Shown: piece by piece, positions 41,096 through 49,576 of the stretch
Layout: each line of letters opens with the position of its first letter
Position numbering within the stretch: the stretch's first letter is position 1
DNA from: Deltaproteobacteria bacterium
Lineage (GTDB): Bacteria; Desulfobacterota; Desulfomonilia; UBA1062
Length of the DNA stretch: 53,650 nt
Reading direction: 5' to 3'
NCBI GenBank assembly: GCA_029547185.1
Contig: JAKPPU010000025.1
Span: forward strand, 1 to 53,650
Notes under the pieces: generated by a model
What the model was told of the DNA's origin: nothing
Seen by the model: only the letters and a program-made list of their open reading frames with translations
Database searches by the model: none
Translations under genes and position numbers: made by a program

Positions 41096-42523
41096 TCACG
41101 AGCCGGGAGCCGGTCTGTACGGAGCGCCGATTCTCCGCAGGTGGATAAACTCGTCGATCTTGTCCATGACCGCATCCCACGACTGGACCCGGTCGTCGAA
41201 GGAATCGGAGTACAGGATGAGGGCAGGGATGCCCGCCCGCTCGAGGTCACGTGCATAGGGCTTGACCATGCCCCAGGTGTTTCTGCACCCGATGGTCCCG
41301 AAGTACGCCACGAAGTCGGCCTTCAGGAGCTTCGTCATCATGAGCGTGTCGTCGAGCCACATTCCCGGTGCATCGTAGGGGCCGCGGATCGATTTCACCA
41401 TGGGCATCCTCGAGGTCTGCATGGCAAGGGAGTCGATGAGATCGTCGAGGCTTTCGTCCCGCAGGACGTATGCCTCGTCACCCCGGCCACCGATGTATGC
41501 CGCTCCTTCATGCCAGAAGGTGCTCAGGATGCAGCCGAGGTGCGAGATGTCCCTCTTCTCGAGGAAGGTCCAGAACCTCAGGTCAGTGGTGTAATGGTCG
41601 ATGTAGGAGAAGAGACCCCGGTAGCTCTCCCTGCCCGAAGGCGTGCCGGCGCGTCCTGCTTCCGCATTGGCCCTGACAATCCTGAGCATGGAGTGCAGGA
41701 GCTTGGTGAAGTCCTTCGTGCCGCTCAGGAGGAAGTTCCCCGAGTAGAGAAAGAGGTTGAACATGCCGGGTATCGGGCAGGGGATGAGCCTCTGGTATTC
41801 GGTGAGCTCGGACATGAGCTCGGCCTGACGTTTCAGCTCCCTCACGATCTCCCTGAGCCTGTCGATGTCGAGCTTTCTGCCGGTCTGCCTTTCGAGGAAG
41901 CCGATGAGGTCCCTGAAGTCCTGCCTGTGATATCCGGCTGCCCGGCTGTCGGTCAGGGTCGGAGGGTAGTTGAGCTGGTAGAAGGGGATGTCGAGGTAGG
42001 CAGAGGCGAACGAGAAGGAGTTCGCGTTGGTGTCGCAGATGCCCGGCGAGTCGCAGATGATGAAATCGGGCCGGCTGCACAGTCCGGCGAGGTAGGCGCC
42101 CAGAGATCCCCGCTGGGAGGAGCAGGACGTCTCGGTGAAGCCTGCCTCGCAGCAGTAATCGAGGTACTCCGAGGTCCCGCGCTTGAGGATCAAGGTCCCG
42201 AGCACGGCCATGGGCTCCAGCACGAGGGGGACCACATCGAAGGCATAGAGGATGGGCGGCGCAAAGCAGAAGGTGGTCAACGCGATCTTCTTGCCTTCGT
42301 CGTGGGCCGTGAGGCAGCTCTTCAGGTGCTTTGCCAGGGATTTCATGAGCAGGATGCTGGGCTCGCCCATATTGGTGATGGCCTTGAGCGCGTCCCCGAA
42401 ATTCGGCACCAGCTTGAGGAGTGTCTCGTACTCCTTGCGCGATCCGTCACACGTCATGGAGGCGAGCTCGACGATGCTCCAGATACTCCAGTCGTAATTA
42501 TATTCTCTGGTCTCTCTCTTCAT
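41096..42523 (-). CDS. 2-hydroxyacyl-CoA dehydratase/BCR-like subunit, HgdA size (copy 1)
   Basis: A 475-residue paralogue of the protein at 39421-40824. It shares the MKRETREYNYDW start, the ETSCSSQRG and CDSPGICDTNANSF cysteine segments and GTIGCRNTWGM near the end. Longest conserved blocks surround the presumed cluster ligands and the YLDIPFYQL substrate-pocket strand. It is next to the HgdB-size gene (9 bases), so this copy may be the true partner and the other a second substrate module or a heterotrimer member. The ribosome binding site is GAGGCGG. Confidence 0.85.
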   Translation of the reverse strand: MKRETREYNYDWSIWSIVELASMTCDGSRKEYETLLKLVPNFGDALKAITNMGEPSILLMKSLAKHLKSCLTAHDEGKKIALTTFCFAPPILYAFDVVPLVLEPMAVLGTLILKRGTSEYLDYCCEAGFTETSCSSQRGSLGAYLAGLCSRPDFIICDSPGICDTNANSFSFASAYLDIPFYQLNYPPTLTDSRAAGYHRQDFRDLIGFLERQTGRKLDIDRLREIVRELKRQAELMSELTEYQRLIPCPIPGMFNLFLYSGNFLLSGTKDFTKLLHSMLRIVRANAEAGRAGTPSGRESYRGLFSYIDHYTTDLRFWTFLEKRDISHLGCILSTFWHEGAAYIGGRGDEAYVLRDESLDDLIDSLAMQTSRMPMVKSIRGPYDAPGMWLDDTLMMTKLLKADFVAYFGTIGCRNTWGMVKPYARDLERAGIPALILYSDSFDDRVQSWDAVMDKIDEFIHLRRIGAPYRPAPGS

Positions 42524-42532
42524 ATGTCCGCC

Positions 42533-43666
42533 TCAAGCTATGCGCTCCATGAAGGCGTCGATGCGCATCCTCACCCTGCCGGTCTCCACGAGCGGGCCGT
42601 ATTCCCTCTCCATGCGCATGCATGGAATGCCTTCAGCCTCGAGGTCCCTCTCGAAGATCCCGTTTTCCGAGCCGTGGAGGTCGCAGAAGCGGATGTTCTG
42701 GAGGATGACCCCATCGACCTTTGCAGATCGAGCCTTTTCCCTGATGAAGGAGAGCCGCTCCTTGTAGTACCCGAACATCCGGGGGCAGAAGCTGTGGTTG
42801 AGGTACCTGCGGGCCAGGGCCGCCACCGGATCTCCCTCATCCCGTGTCAGGTCGACGTACGAGCGCGACCCGAAGCACATGCTGTCGGCCACGACGATGG
42901 CCCCGGACTCTTCGATGAGGCGGAAGAAATCGAGATCGTCGTTCGCGCTCCCCACGACCATGAGGCGCTTTCTGCCATCATGGACTGAAGGGGCGTTTTC
43001 CAGATGCTCGACGATCCTGTTCAGGATCTCGTTGTATCTCTCCCTGGGCATCGAAGAGCCGGCCAGGAGCACTGCCAGGGCGTCTTCGCCGGTTATGGGC
43101 ACTGTATCGCCGGACCTCATGTCGTCGAGCCTGTTAAGGAGCGCTCTCGAGGCGTTATAGAGCCTGACGGATTCGGCGATGGACTCGTCGGTGATCGTCA
43201 CCGAGAAGGCGGTTTCGATGCTCCTGATAAACTCCCTGATCTCTTCCTCGTACCAGGCAATGCTGTAGTCGGTCACCTTGTGGGGGACGCCGAAATAGTG
43301 GAAAAACTTCGGCAGGGTGCCCGTGTAGTCCTCGCCCGCCTTCCGCCAGCACTCGTCGAGCCTGCGCATGGAGTCGCAGCCGTTCGTGATGATGGCGCCG
43401 TCGAGAAAACCGTATTCGCCCGAGCCTGCGAGCTGGAGCACACACTTGGGAAAGCTGCAGATCACCGGCCCGAAGTAGGTGTCTCCGATGGAGAGCGAGG
43501 TGGTCCCGATGCCCCGGAGGCGATACGGCAGCATGCCCGCCGCATGGATGATCTCTTCGGGCACGAACGTGCAGGGAAACCCGATGACCGCCCCGCCCGA
43601 TTCCTTCCAGCTTTTCACATACGGATTATAGAGGCTCTCTGCCGCCTCTCTCATCTCTTCGATCAT
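42533..43666 (-). CDS. 2-hydroxyacyl-CoA dehydratase/BCR-like subunit, HgdB/BcrC size
   Basis: A 377-residue subunit of the HgdB/BcrC family. Cluster-ligand candidates are Cys32 (GFPCTFVPEEIIHAAG, the family hallmark), Cys97 (NGCDSMRR) and a Cys near 329 (QNIRFCDLHGSEN). With an HgdA-size partner it would form the heterodimeric component D that eliminates water from a 2-hydroxyacyl-CoA or reduces an aromatic acyl-CoA by ketyl-radical chemistry. The ATG overlaps the stop of the preceding 428-residue protein by four bases, tying that unknown protein to the complex. Confidence 0.88.
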   Translation of the reverse strand: MIEEMREAAESLYNPYVKSWKESGGAVIGFPCTFVPEEIIHAAGMLPYRLRGIGTTSLSIGDTYFGPVICSFPKCVLQLAGSGEYGFLDGAIITNGCDSMRRLDECWRKAGEDYTGTLPKFFHYFGVPHKVTDYSIAWYEEEIREFIRSIETAFSVTITDESIAESVRLYNASRALLNRLDDMRSGDTVPITGEDALAVLLAGSSMPRERYNEILNRIVEHLENAPSVHDGRKRLMVVGSANDDLDFFRLIEESGAIVVADSMCFGSRSYVDLTRDEGDPVAALARRYLNHSFCPRMFGYYKERLSFIREKARSAKVDGVILQNIRFCDLHGSENGIFERDLEAEGIPCMRMEREYGPLVETGRVRMRIDAFMERIA

Positions 43667-44949
43667 AGCTCACTCCCCGTGCTTCCCGGCACGGCCTTCA
43701 ATTGCATGGAGGCCTCTTCATGTCCGTAGCTCCCGAACCTGCCTTGCGGGTCGATCATCTCGCGTACACCCTTCATGAGCGAAGGCATGATCTCTGACAG
43801 CACCGGGCCGAAGGCCTCGATCACCCCGGGGATGATCCAGTCTGCAGCCTTTCTCACCTCCTGCCCGTCGATGGAGTCGGCAATGCTCGAGGCTGTTGAC
43901 GTGAAGAGGTCAGGGTTTGATTCATGGAGCCGGTTGAGGAGGTTCAAAAAGTCGTTCACGAGCCCTGCGATCTCGTACGTGTCGATGTCTCCGGCTGCCT
44001 TTGCCGCTGCCTTGCTCAAATCCTCCTGATCGATGTCCCCGATGATCCTCATCCTGCGCGACGCCGCCCTGATGGAGGGGTTTTTGACCGAGCCCAGGGA
44101 GGATACGTAGGAGATCACGTGCCCGGGATTGCCGATCAGGGCATCGGCCAGGGCGTGGGTTGCCGCCTCCCTGTCTTCGGCCAGGGCGATGCGGGCCTTC
44201 CCGAGAATCTCGGGGTTTATTGCCGGAATGCACTCCTTCAGAAGCTCGCTCAGGTGGATCTGAAACAGGGGCTTGCCTCCCCTTCCCAGGAGCAGGCTTC
44301 CGGTGTGGAGCCTCCTCAGCATCTCGCAGGACGCATTGACGAGATCACCGGCGTCCCGTCCCCTGACTCCCTTCATGAGGGAAAGCATCATATCCGCCAG
44401 GAGGTCCGGGGCCACGTTTTTCTCGATGGGGCGCATCGCCTCTCTCGATGCCCGGATAGAGGTGTTCAGGGAGGCGAGGAGGGCGGCCAGGACGCTCGCG
44501 ATCTTGGCAGGGTATTTCCAGAGGTGCTCGTTGATTGCTTCAACGCTCTTTACCATGCGCTCCCCGGAATTTTCGAGCATCTCGGCGATCTCGCCGAAGT
44601 CCGTTGTCTCGATAAACCCTTTGAAGGCTTCGGAGCGGGACCTCGCATGAAGGCCGGCGTCATCTTTGTGATCCGCATTGACCTTCTGCGCCCACAGGGT
44701 GACAAGTGTGCCGAGATCGTACGCCATGCCCGATGCCTCTGTGCCGACCCTCCGGCCTTTGGCCTTTTCGAGGAGCCAACGAACGGGGCCTGCAATCCTT
44801 TTCCTGAAAGGTTTGTCCTGAACCCAGCCATCGACGAGGTTCTGCCCTACGGAAAAGACCAGGCGTCTTACGCCCGCCTTCCGGAGAACGCCTCCTATGA
44901 CCCGGCTTTCAGCCTCTTCGATCCGGGCTTGCAGATCATCGGTTTTCAT
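43663..44949 (-). CDS. 428-residue helical protein of unknown function
   Basis: I do not recognise this family. The protein is almost entirely alpha-helical, with repeated hydrophobic helices (KYPAKIASVLAALLASLNTS and LLADMMLSLMKGVRG) and no cysteine motif, signal peptide or clear nucleotide site. A stretch of it (about residues 125-185) resembles, in pattern, the two smaller unknown proteins at 45642-46744. An AGGTGAG ribosome binding site precedes the ATG. It overlaps the HgdB-like gene by four bases, so it is part of the same operon and perhaps a scaffold or lipid-binding partner (inference only). Confidence 0.68.
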   Translation of the reverse strand: MKTDDLQARIEEAESRVIGGVLRKAGVRRLVFSVGQNLVDGWVQDKPFRKRIAGPVRWLLEKAKGRRVGTEASGMAYDLGTLVTLWAQKVNADHKDDAGLHARSRSEAFKGFIETTDFGEIAEMLENSGERMVKSVEAINEHLWKYPAKIASVLAALLASLNTSIRASREAMRPIEKNVAPDLLADMMLSLMKGVRGRDAGDLVNASCEMLRRLHTGSLLLGRGGKPLFQIHLSELLKECIPAINPEILGKARIALAEDREAATHALADALIGNPGHVISYVSSLGSVKNPSIRAASRRMRIIGDIDQEDLSKAAAKAAGDIDTYEIAGLVNDFLNLLNRLHESNPDLFTSTASSIADSIDGQEVRKAADWIIPGVIEAFGPVLSEIMPSLMKGVREMIDPQGRFGSYGHEEASMQLKAVPGSTGSEL

Positions 44950-44973
44950 CGCCGCTCACCTCCGTATATCAGC

Positions 44974-45645
44974 TTAGGATAGTATATTTCCTCTCTTGCG
45001 GCTCTGCGGAGCCTGTCCCTTCTTCCCTGCCTCGGTCATGTGGGAATCGAAGACGGCCATCGAGATGGACACGAGGGTCTCGATTGCATCCTCACGGGTG
45101 ATCTTCTGCTCCATCACGTAGCTGAGGCCGAGGAGCTGGGCCATACCCACGACCGCATACGAGGTCGTCTGAGGTTTGATGCCCTCGATGATGCCGATGT
45201 CCATCCATGCCTGCAGGTCCACGGCGAGGTCGTCAGCCATGCCGCTGTGATACTTCCAGACATCGACGTCGAGCTCCTCGTCGACCCCGAAGCTGCCCCT
45301 CATCAGGATGAGGAACTGCTGACTGTTGTCGTCGATGTAGTCGAAGTAGGCGCTGTAGCTCTCGAAGAGCTTTCTGCTCCTGTCGCTCCGGTCCCAGATG
45401 TTGAGGGGCTCCCGGAGCTTCCTGATCCGAATCCTCAGCTCCTCGAAGTTCTGTTGCGTGATCTGTCGGAAGAGGTCGCGCTTGTCTTTGAAATGGTTGT
45501 AGAAGGTCCCTGCGGACATGCCGACGCTCTTGACGATGTCCATGACCTGCGTGTTGTGGTAGCCGTGCCTGCTGAAGAGCTCTTCTGCCGCCTCGATGAT
45601 TGCCTCTCTCGTATACTGCCGCTTCTTTTCCGCAAGCTTCGTCAT
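44974..45645 (-). CDS. TetR-family transcriptional regulator (operon copy)
   Basis: A 223-residue regulator. The N-terminal HTH is canonical: TREAIIEAAEELFSRHGYHNTQVMDIVKSVGMSAGTFYNHFKDK (in parts). The C-terminal ligand domain contains FDYIDDNSQQFLILMRGSFGVDEELD, nearly repeated in the TetR at 49577. The start is the ATG at 45645, overlapping the preceding gene by four bases. In a catabolic acyl-CoA operon the ligand is probably an acyl-CoA or aromatic acid. A palindrome near 49493 is a candidate operator for one or both regulators. Confidence 0.92.
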   Translation of the reverse strand: MTKLAEKKRQYTREAIIEAAEELFSRHGYHNTQVMDIVKSVGMSAGTFYNHFKDKRDLFRQITQQNFEELRIRIRKLREPLNIWDRSDRSRKLFESYSAYFDYIDDNSQQFLILMRGSFGVDEELDVDVWKYHSGMADDLAVDLQAWMDIGIIEGIKPQTTSYAVVGMAQLLGLSYVMEQKITREDAIETLVSISMAVFDSHMTEAGKKGQAPQSRKRGNILS

Positions 45646-46310
45646 AATTCCCGATTTCCCTCTTTGAGGCCGAGGCGCTTCTTTATCCGATCGATGGCAA
45701 GGCCGAAGAGCCAGGAGAAGAAATGCCACTTCTGGTCGAGGAAAGCCCCGGAAAGGCTTTTCATTGCCATCGACACCTCGTGCCGGTCGAGGTTCGAGAA
45801 TGTCGAGGCTATGAACGAGCTTGTCGTCCCGGGCCTTTCCCTCTCCAGGGAATTCACCGCATTTGCCAGCGCATTGAGGCCGCTTGCCATGATCTTTGGG
45901 CCTGCCGTGAGCGCGAGGCTCATGATATTTGACCGGGATTCAGGCGAGGCGTCCCACAGGGAGCCGGCAACGTTCTTCCATGCTGCCCCGCACCTCCGGG
46001 CGCAATCGACATCGATCTCCCCTGCCATGCTCTCGATGAAGGAAGTGAGGACACCCGGAGGATACTGGCCGGCGATCCGTTCCCCGAGCTCAGCGAGCGA
46101 TCCCATGAGCGCGTTTGCAAGCGATGAGGTCGTGGTGACGAGCTCGAGGAACACTGCAGGGTCTTCCTCCATCACTGCCTTCACGATCGATCGGCCGTCC
46201 GTGTGACTGACCGCCTTCAAATTGTCCCGAATGATGTCCTTGTATACCGGGGTCTTCAGGAACTCCCGGATCATGCCCTTCTGTCCCGAACTGCCGGATG
46301 AGCCCCTCAT
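45642..46310 (-). CDS. 222-residue helical protein of unknown function
   Basis: Unrecognised, helical, without cysteine motif (only one Cys-Ala-Arg-Arg-Cys stretch). The region IVKAVMEEDPAVFLEL to YPPGVLTSFIESMAGEID (about residues 42-100) is clearly related to the next protein upstream (LVRTVLEKDIEVPLSI to FPPPLLTAFIESLLAEID), so the two genes are paralogues arisen by tandem duplication. The C-terminus ends in a possible amphipathic or membrane-touching segment (WHFFSWLFGLAIDRIKKRLG). It overlaps both neighbours by four bases. Confidence 0.68.
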   Translation of the reverse strand: MRGSSGSSGQKGMIREFLKTPVYKDIIRDNLKAVSHTDGRSIVKAVMEEDPAVFLELVTTTSSLANALMGSLAELGERIAGQYPPGVLTSFIESMAGEIDVDCARRCGAAWKNVAGSLWDASPESRSNIMSLALTAGPKIMASGLNALANAVNSLERERPGTTSSFIASTFSNLDRHEVSMAMKSLSGAFLDQKWHFFSWLFGLAIDRIKKRLGLKEGNREL

Positions 46311-46744
46311 TGTACCACTCCTTCGATAGTGCGTGCGGTGCGCTCTTGACCTGCGGCATCGATGGCTTCGCGGAATACAGGGGACAGGTCCCTAACGATC
46401 TGTCGAGATCCCTCGATGACCCGTGCAAGGGCCTCGCGGTCGATCTCGGCCAGGAGAGATTCGATAAAAGCTGTGAGGAGGGGAGGGGGGAACTTTTCCA
46501 ATACCTGGCGGATGAGCTCGTCCGCCATGAGGATGAGGGTGTTGGCGATGCCCGGGAGGGCGCTGACGATCGAGAGAGGAACCTCGATGTCTTTTTCGAG
46601 GACCGTCCGGACGAGCTGCGGGCCGTTCTCGGGGTCGATATTCTGCAGCAGCGCCCGGAGGCTGTCCTTGAAGGCGGTCTTCTCCATGAGCTCGCCGATC
46701 ATGCGGCCTCCGGCATCGATTATGCCTCTGTTCGCCTGGCTCAT
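46307..46744 (-). CDS. 145-residue helical protein of unknown function
   Basis: A short helical paralogue of the 222-residue protein that follows it; the shared core is PPxLLTxFIESxxxEID (about residues 87-104). No metal or nucleotide motif is visible. The start is the ATG at 46744, preceded by AAGGAGG; longer readings upstream run into the acyl-CoA dehydrogenase gene and are rejected. With the 222- and 428-residue proteins it forms a set of unknown proteins interleaved with the acyl-CoA genes, suggesting structural subunits or substrate carriers (inference). Confidence 0.7.
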   Translation of the reverse strand: MSQANRGIIDAGGRMIGELMEKTAFKDSLRALLQNIDPENGPQLVRTVLEKDIEVPLSIVSALPGIANTLILMADELIRQVLEKFPPPLLTAFIESLLAEIDREALARVIEGSRQIVRDLSPVFREAIDAAGQERTARTIEGVVQ

Positions 46745-46758
46745 CCCGGTATACCTCC

Positions 46759-48033
46759 TTATATGGTTTCGCAGTTGAAGAAGTAGCGGGCGGACTCCAT
46801 CTGGCAGAGCTGCTTGCCGCCCATCCACAGCTGGACGATCTTGATGTCCCTCCAGTGCTTTTCGATGTCCCATTCCCGGTCGGGCCCGTATAGTCCGAGG
46901 ATGTCCATGGCCCTGCCGAAGTTCTCGACCGCCCTGTCCGAGACGAAGTCCTTGATGTTGCGGATCTTGCCCACGACCTCCTCGGAGATGAGCGGAAGGC
47001 CGTACGGCTTGTTCCTGCGATCGTCCATCATGGCGGCCTCGTGGCCCAGGATCCTGCAGATATCGATGTCTCCCGCAATCCGGCCGATGATCCCGGCGAC
47101 GGCGTCGTTTTCCTTGAGGGGCCGGTTGCCGAACGTCCTGGTGGAGACGAACTCATAGAGGCGCTCGTAGAGATTGGCCATGGCGCCGGTCATGAAGGCC
47201 ACGCTCGCAACCTGGCCGAAGGAGATGAGCTGGTAGAAGGCCTCGGCGTCCCTGCCCGGCCCGTGGGCGCGGTACCAGCTGGGGACGCGGACGTTGTCGA
47301 ACCAGATGTCGCCGTTCTTGTCGGCGGCCATGCCCGCCTTCTCGTACGGCCCGCCCTGGGTCACCCCCTTTGCGTCAGCCGGGACGTAGATGAAGGCGAA
47401 GTCGTTTATATCGGTCGAGCCGGGCCTGGTCGTGCACGGCACGCCGAAGAGCTTCGAAACGCCGCCCGAGTTCGTGGGCCAGAGCTTGTGGCCGTTTATG
47501 ACCCACTCGTCTCCATCGAGCCTTGCCGTGGTATGGATGGTCCTGCCTTTGAGCAGCCCCATGTTCTCGATGTCGGAGCCGCCCTGCGGCTCGGTCATGG
47601 CATTGGCCGCGAACACGGCCTTTTTCGAGGTGCAGAACATGGGCGCGAACTCGTCGAGGAGCCGCTCGTTCACGTAGGGCTCGACGAGGATGACGAGGAG
47701 CGGCCAGAAGGTTACGGCGAGGGCGACCGCCATGCCGGTGTCCGCCCTTCCGAGCTCTTCGCAGAGCATGTACGCCATGCGGAAGATATAGTCCGAGCTT
47801 GCCAGGCCCCAGCCGCCGTACTTCTGGGGAAACAGGGATTTCTGGAGGCCGAGCTCTCCCATGAGCTTGTCGAAGGCGGGCTCGATCAGCTTGTGCTCCT
47901 TCCAGTCCTCGTCGTACTTCCGCCTGTAGGGCATGACCTCCTGCTCGATGTACTTCCGCAGGACAGCCCTGAAATGCTTGTCGAGCGGGGAGATGTATTC
48001 GAGGGGCCTTGAAAAATCATCAAAGTGCTTCAT
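46759..48033 (-). CDS. acyl-CoA dehydrogenase with altered active site
   Basis: A 424-residue flavoprotein of the acyl-CoA dehydrogenase fold. FAD/substrate segments AANAMTEPQGGSD and WVINGHKLWPTNSG are intact. In the C-terminal domain, RDIKIVQLWMGGKQLCQ aligns with the RDxKIxQIYEGTxxIQ of medium-chain enzymes, and the usual catalytic Glu is replaced by Met. The base must lie elsewhere (as in isovaleryl- or cyclohexanecarboxyl-CoA dehydrogenases) or the protein has another role. The start is the ATG at 48033 with AAGGAG upstream. It lies 14 bases after the second dehydrogenase. Confidence 0.9.
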   Translation of the reverse strand: MKHFDDFSRPLEYISPLDKHFRAVLRKYIEQEVMPYRRKYDEDWKEHKLIEPAFDKLMGELGLQKSLFPQKYGGWGLASSDYIFRMAYMLCEELGRADTGMAVALAVTFWPLLVILVEPYVNERLLDEFAPMFCTSKKAVFAANAMTEPQGGSDIENMGLLKGRTIHTTARLDGDEWVINGHKLWPTNSGGVSKLFGVPCTTRPGSTDINDFAFIYVPADAKGVTQGGPYEKAGMAADKNGDIWFDNVRVPSWYRAHGPGRDAEAFYQLISFGQVASVAFMTGAMANLYERLYEFVSTRTFGNRPLKENDAVAGIIGRIAGDIDICRILGHEAAMMDDRRNKPYGLPLISEEVVGKIRNIKDFVSDRAVENFGRAMDILGLYGPDREWDIEKHWRDIKIVQLWMGGKQLCQMESARYFFNCETI

Positions 48034-48047
48034 GGCATCACTCCTTA

Positions 48048-49286
48048 TCAGACCTGGCTGCAGGAGAAGAAGAAGCGGGCAGTATCCATCTTGACCGGCG
48101 TTTCCGCAGCCACACCGCACATGAGCGACTGGATGGTCTTGACGTCCCGCCAGTGCTTTTCGGCGTGCCATTCCTTTGCATACCCGGCAGAGCCCATGAG
48201 CTCGAGGCCCCGGTTGATCGCCCTCATGACCGCCTGCTGCGAGCGGGACCCGATCATTCCGGCATAGGTGAAGAGGGCCGTCTCATCCATCGGCCCGGAT
48301 TGCTGTGATTGAGCCATGAGACCGGCCAGGTCGTGGAGGAGGAGGTTCGTCAGGGAGAGCTCTTCTGCGACGTCTGCCAGGACGGATGCGCAGAGCGGGT
48401 TTTCCTTGAGAAGCGAAGAGCCCTTTATGACCCTCGAGCCGCACCAGTTTTGAAGGATCTCGAAGAAGTTCAGGCCTGCGCCGAGGCTGACCCCGCCGAG
48501 CAGGAGGCCGAGCCGGGAATAAAGGCTCTCCACCGCGCCCGGCGAATCGATCACGTGCTCAGACGGGATCTTTACGTCATCGAGGGTGATCTCGGCATTG
48601 GTGCAGGCATTGAGACCGGTCGTCACGATCGGTCCGCTGCGGACAATCCCCCCGGCATCGCCGGCTACGAACGCCAGGCCGGGCTGGTCATTCCCGTCTG
48701 CGCACACGATGCAGAACAGGCCTGCATCATGACCTGCCGCAAGGGGGCGGAGCCTGCTGCCATGGACAAAAGAATCGCCCCCGGCAGAGCGGACCCTTGC
48801 GAGAATCGAGCGGGACTTGAACAGCGCGGTCGTTTGCCCGGCATGACCCGGACCGGGCAGGACAATGGCGGGCATCACGAGCTCGTCCGAGGAAAAGGTT
48901 TCGGATAAGACCTTGATGAGGCTGCCGCCATCGGACGGCCCGCTGACCGGAGCCGATGAAAAGAGGGCGTAATTCATGGCCAGGAGAACGCCGAAGGATG
49001 CGTCTGCCCTGCCTGCCTCGATGAGCACATCCAGCAAATCCGAAGCACGCTCGGGCGTGTTCCAGCCGAACCCTCCGAGGTCGGCAGGGACGGCCATGCG
49101 CTGAAGCCCGATGGACAGCGCGAGGTCCTTCATCTTCTCCCTGAAGAGGGCCGGGTAGCCCTGATGATATTCGAGACGTTTGGCAATGATCTCTCTGTCG
49201 GCCCACTGCCTCACGAGGGTTGCAACGCTCTTTGATTCGTCGTCCCTGCTGCGGCCGGGGACGATGAACAGTTCGTCAATGCCCAT
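48048..49286 (-). CDS. degenerate acyl-CoA dehydrogenase-like protein
   Basis: A 412-residue acyl-CoA dehydrogenase-fold protein, more divergent than its neighbour. The N-terminal helical domain (MAVPADLGGFGWNTPE) and the C-terminal GLELMGSAGYAKEWHAEKHWRDVK are recognisable. The central TEPxxGSD flavin motif is not; the corresponding region reads RVRSAGGDSFVHGSRLR. The segment after RDVK (TIQSLMCGVAAET) also lacks the catalytic Glu. It may be the non-catalytic half of a heteromeric dehydrogenase, as known for paired FadE proteins. First gene of the long operon. Confidence 0.82.
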   Translation of the reverse strand: MGIDELFIVPGRSRDDESKSVATLVRQWADREIIAKRLEYHQGYPALFREKMKDLALSIGLQRMAVPADLGGFGWNTPERASDLLDVLIEAGRADASFGVLLAMNYALFSSAPVSGPSDGGSLIKVLSETFSSDELVMPAIVLPGPGHAGQTTALFKSRSILARVRSAGGDSFVHGSRLRPLAAGHDAGLFCIVCADGNDQPGLAFVAGDAGGIVRSGPIVTTGLNACTNAEITLDDVKIPSEHVIDSPGAVESLYSRLGLLLGGVSLGAGLNFFEILQNWCGSRVIKGSSLLKENPLCASVLADVAEELSLTNLLLHDLAGLMAQSQQSGPMDETALFTYAGMIGSRSQQAVMRAINRGLELMGSAGYAKEWHAEKHWRDVKTIQSLMCGVAAETPVKMDTARFFFSCSQV

Positions 49287-49492
49287 ATGACCACCTCCTG
49301 CTATCAGAGCAATTCGGATGGGTAAGGCTCAGGGATCGCACCCATCATTCCATGCCTCAAGCTATTCAAGTCAATGCCGGCCTCTCTTATGTTGACGTCT
49401 ATGCGCCACCTTCGGGAATGGCAAAGGAGATGACGATTCGTGATGCGTCGGGATGTGCAAACCTTCTCAAGCAATGAAATATAATATCAGTG

Positions 49493-49510
49493 GTAATGAA
49501 GAATCATTAC
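49493..49510. promoter_or_regulatory. 18-bp perfect palindrome, candidate TetR operator
   Basis: GTAATGA-AGAA-TCATTAC, seven-base arms around a four-base centre, lies about 210 bases upstream of the first gene of the acyl-CoA operon and about 70 bases past the stop of the TetR gene at 49577. Size and symmetry fit a TetR dimer site. The rest of 49287-49576 shows no gene. Confidence 0.5.
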
Positions 49511-49576
49511 TAGCAGATAATAAGAATTATCCACTGCATGTCAAGAGTCCCGGAAAAGATATTTGAGGTTATAAGA

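Noticed and set aside
41141..42988. Very long open frame on the plus strand opposite the HgdA/HgdB-like genes
   Set aside because: Shadow frame of GC-rich codon use; its translation has no family features while the minus strand has conserved motifs, overlaps and ribosome binding sites.
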